Program-made: the position numbers and the translations under genes | Notes under the pieces: generated by a model | What the model saw: only the letters and a program-made list of their open reading frames with translations | Told to the model about the DNA's origin: nothing | The model's database searches: none | Origin: Bacillota bacterium | GTDB lineage: Bacteria > Bacillota > Clostridia > Lachnospirales > Lachnospiraceae | Assembly: GCA_023411225.1 (NCBI GenBank) | Contig: JAEYPA010000035.1 | Location: 1 to 16,350 of the forward strand | DNA length: 16,350 nt | Reading direction: 5' to 3' | Part shown: positions 14,698 through 16,350 of the stretch, in pieces | How positions within the stretch are numbered: position 1 is the stretch's first letter | Layout of the letters: each line of letters opens with the position of its first letter

Positions 14698-14735
14698 GAA
14701 GGAAAGGAGGCTGCATTAGTAGCCTCCTTTCCTTC
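14698..14735 (+). terminator. long perfect hairpin between hemL and hemA
   Basis: GAAGGAAAGGAGGCT (14698-14712) and AGCCTCCTTTCCTTC (14721-14735) are perfect 15-base complements. Two further pairs (one G-U) can close the loop down to ATTA. It begins 20 bases after the hemL stop. No U-run follows (ATATAATATACC), so it is not a textbook terminator; it may attenuate, protect the upstream mRNA's 3' end, or mark a processing site. Its 5' arm contains AAAGGAGG, a perfect Shine-Dalgarno sequence without a start codon behind it. Confidence 0.6.
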
Positions 14736-14742
14736 ATATAAT

Positions 14743-14786
14743 ATACCAATAACTCTAAGATAGATAGGATACCAATTGTCTTAGAT
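14743..14786 (+). repeat. direct and inverted repeats just upstream of hemA
   Basis: ATACCAAT occurs twice in direct orientation 26 bases apart (14743-14750 and 14769-14776). Interleaved with it, TCTAAGA (14754-14760) and TCTTAGA (14779-14785) form an inverted repeat that ends two bases before the hemA ribosome site (GGAGG, 14787-14791). A weak promoter candidate, TTCATA-17-TAAGAT (14733-14761), overlaps the region. A regulatory role is plausible but unproved. Confidence 0.35.
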
Positions 14787-14796
14787 GGAGGATGTA

Positions 14797-16023
14797 ATGC
14801 AATTTGGATATATTGGAATTAACTATGTAAATACGCAATTGGATATAAGAGAAAAGACCTTCTTTACAGATGTCAAGAAAATGAATTTGCTACAAGGTGC
14901 CGAAAAAATTGGTATCTGCCAGTGTATGATATTGTCTACCTGTAATCGGAGTGAGATTTATTTTCTCTACAAGGGAGAGACACAGTTTTCCCACATGAAA
15001 TACCTATATAAGTCCCTGTTTAAAGAGTTAGATTTAGATCCCTATCTATTTATGCTTCGTGGAATGGAGGCCATCAAGTATCTATTTCGGGTTTCTGCAG
15101 GGCTTGAGTCTTTGGTTATGGGAGAAGACCAGATTCTAGGTCAGGTAAAGGATGCTCTAGATTTCTCTAGAACCATGGGCTTCGCTAAGAAGGAAATGAA
15201 CAAAATTGTAAGGGATGCTGTTACTTGTTCCAAAAAAATTAAAACAGAGCTAAAGATTAGTGAGAAGCCACTGTCTGTCAGCTATGTAGGAATTCAACAG
15301 TTAGAAAAGACGTGTGGGATTGCAGGAAAAACCATTTTAATCATTGGAAGTGGAAAGATGTCGTTACTGGCTCTTCGTTACGTGTATGAATATGGTGCCA
15401 AAAAGGTTATGGTATGTAGTAGAGCTTTGGTCCATGCCAAAGAACTAAAGTCAGAGTTTCCAATCATCGAAGTCGTCCAGTATGAACAACGCTATAAGGC
15501 TATGGAGATATGTGACATTGTCATTTCAGCTACATCTTCACCTCATAGAGTCGTCACCAAAGAAGGGTTAGTTGTAAAACGACCGATGACCTTGTTAGAC
15601 TTGGCCACCCCTAGGGATGTTGATGTGGAGTTAGCCAATGTGGAGGATGTACACTTGATTAACCTAGATACTTTGCAACAGATTGTTGCGAAAAATCAGT
15701 TGGAGCGACAATATCTTCTGGAAATCAGCAGAGACATGATTGATGAAGCCATTGAAGAAACAAGGGATTGGCTATTAAGCAGCCGTATGGATACCACTAT
15801 AGAATCCTTGCAGAAACGATGTGAAGAGATTGTGGACGATAGCTATGACTATCTGAGTCACAAAATCGACTTAACGGATCGACAAAAGTTAATTCTTAGA
15901 AAAGTAATCAATGCTTCTTTACAAAGGCTTTTAAAGGAACCAATTCAGGAATTGAAGCAATTGGATTCCAGAGAAAAACAAGAGGAATATGAGACAATCA
16001 TCAAGGAATTGTTTCAACTATAA
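14797..16023 (+). CDS. hemA: glutamyl-tRNA reductase
   Basis: HemA reduces glutamyl-tRNA(Glu) to glutamate-1-semialdehyde with NADPH, the committing step of the C5 pathway. I start it at the ATG at 14797, five bases after GGAGG, giving 408 residues; an ATG at 14785 would add four residues and overlap that site. The catalytic cysteine is Cys49 in ILSTCNRSEIY. The LESLVMGEDQILGQVKDA block (103-120), the NADPH Rossmann segment ILIIGSGKMSLLAL (180-193), DIVISATSSPH and LLDLATPRDVD, and the C-terminal helical dimerisation domain all follow in order. Unusually, the conserved histidine of the HLxRVxxGL motif (His99 in E. coli) is Tyr95 here (IKYLFRVSAGL). hemC follows after 20 bases. Confidence 0.96.
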   Translation: MQFGYIGINYVNTQLDIREKTFFTDVKKMNLLQGAEKIGICQCMILSTCNRSEIYFLYKGETQFSHMKYLYKSLFKELDLDPYLFMLRGMEAIKYLFRVSAGLESLVMGEDQILGQVKDALDFSRTMGFAKKEMNKIVRDAVTCSKKIKTELKISEKPLSVSYVGIQQLEKTCGIAGKTILIIGSGKMSLLALRYVYEYGAKKVMVCSRALVHAKELKSEFPIIEVVQYEQRYKAMEICDIVISATSSPHRVVTKEGLVVKRPMTLLDLATPRDVDVELANVEDVHLINLDTLQQIVAKNQLERQYLLEISRDMIDEAIEETRDWLLSSRMDTTIESLQKRCEEIVDDSYDYLSHKIDLTDRQKLILRKVINASLQRLLKEPIQELKQLDSREKQEEYETIIKELFQL

Positions 16024-16043
16024 TAGAAAAGGGATCGTAGACT

Positions 16044-16350
16044 ATGAATTATATCATTGGAACTAGGGGGTCAAAATTGGCACTGGTGCAGGCCAATTAT
16101 GTTTGTCACTGTCTGCAGGAAGCATATCCTGAAGATGACTTTAGAATAAAGGTAATTACGACAAAAGGGGATAGGATACAGGACCGTCCGATAGAGCAGA
16201 TTGGGGATAAGGGGCTGTTTGTCACTGAGATAGAGGAACAGATTCTTAGAGGGGAGGTGCACATTGGAGTACATAGTATGAAGGACATGCCGGTGGAGCC
16301 TGAGAAAGGCTTGATTTTCACAAAATCCTGGAAGCGGGAGGACCCAAGGG
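16044..16350 (+). CDS. hemC: hydroxymethylbilane synthase (porphobilinogen deaminase), partial
   Basis: The first 102 codons of hemC are present; the gene runs off the right edge. HemC polymerises four porphobilinogens into hydroxymethylbilane. Recognisable N-terminal blocks are IIGTRGSKLALVQAN, VITTKGDRIQD, GDKGLFVTEIEEQIL and VHIGVHSMKDMP, with the active-site aspartate expected in the SMKDMP motif. The cofactor cysteine lies beyond the window. AAAAGGG is about ten bases before the ATG, and the gene starts 20 bases after hemA, so both are co-transcribed. Confidence 0.95.
   Translation, partial: MNYIIGTRGSKLALVQANYVCHCLQEAYPEDDFRIKVITTKGDRIQDRPIEQIGDKGLFVTEIEEQILRGEVHIGVHSMKDMPVEPEKGLIFTKSWKREDPR

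Noticed and set aside
1..16350. Search for CRISPR arrays, tRNAs, insertion sequences, phage or toxin-antitoxin modules
   Set aside because: No regularly spaced repeats, tRNA-like cloverleaf, transposase, integrase or recognised toxin pair was found by reading; the two-member repeats are too short or too few.

Overview
The window is AT-rich, densely coded DNA with clostridial-type ribosome binding sites (AAAGGAG/AGGAGG) and sigma-A-like promoters. Its gene content is a GPH sugar symporter with a cytosolic GH3 glycosidase and an AraC-type regulator, many small stand-alone enzymes, and a C5-pathway tetrapyrrole operon. Together these suggest a Firmicute of the class Clostridia, most likely a plant-glycan-using member of the Lachnospiraceae. 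That placement is inferred from gene families and style; no rRNA is present. I see no tRNA, rRNA, CRISPR array, insertion sequence, integrase or phage gene.

Layout. Positions 1-132 hold the tail of a membrane protein. A Vat/CatB-type hexapeptide acetyltransferase (179-790, minus) is followed by a 366-base gap with a promoter and a nested stem-loop leader ahead of an HD-domain hydrolase (1157-1747, plus). Next come a DUF4097-like beta-repeat protein and an aldo/keto reductase, probably one minus-strand transcript (1808-3607) with a consensus promoter. A small metallophosphoesterase (3921-4436, minus) is preceded by a 19-codon ORF whose stop overlaps its start codon. Divergent from it are a 96-residue DUF1648-like membrane protein and a GNAT acetyltransferase (5197-6102). 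A single-pass membrane protein of unknown role sits at 6197-6721 (minus).

The sugar locus (6794-11511) has a GH3 glycosidase and a GPH symporter in one minus-strand operon, six bases apart, with a divergent AraC-type regulator. A reasonable model is that the symporter imports a glycoside, the signal-peptide-less GH3 enzyme cleaves it inside the cell, and the regulator controls both.

The tetrapyrrole locus (11777-16350, plus) runs precorrin-2 dehydrogenase, hemB, hemL, hemA, hemC (cut by the window end). It turns glutamyl-tRNA into glutamate-1-semialdehyde (HemA), 5-aminolevulinate (HemL), porphobilinogen (HemB) and hydroxymethylbilane (HemC). The first gene oxidises precorrin-2, which points to siroheme or cobalamin as the product; no protohaem-specific step is seen in the window. 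A long hairpin separates hemL from hemA.

No clearly new defence or mobile system was found. The best leads are regulatory: the overlapping mini-ORF before the phosphoesterase, the folded leader of the HD gene, the T-box-like motif before the tetrapyrrole operon, and the hemL-hemA hairpin whose 5' arm holds a perfect Shine-Dalgarno sequence. A replaced histidine in HemA is also notable. Several starts were moved to agree with ribosome binding sites (DUF4097 protein, DUF1648-like protein, hemB, hemA).
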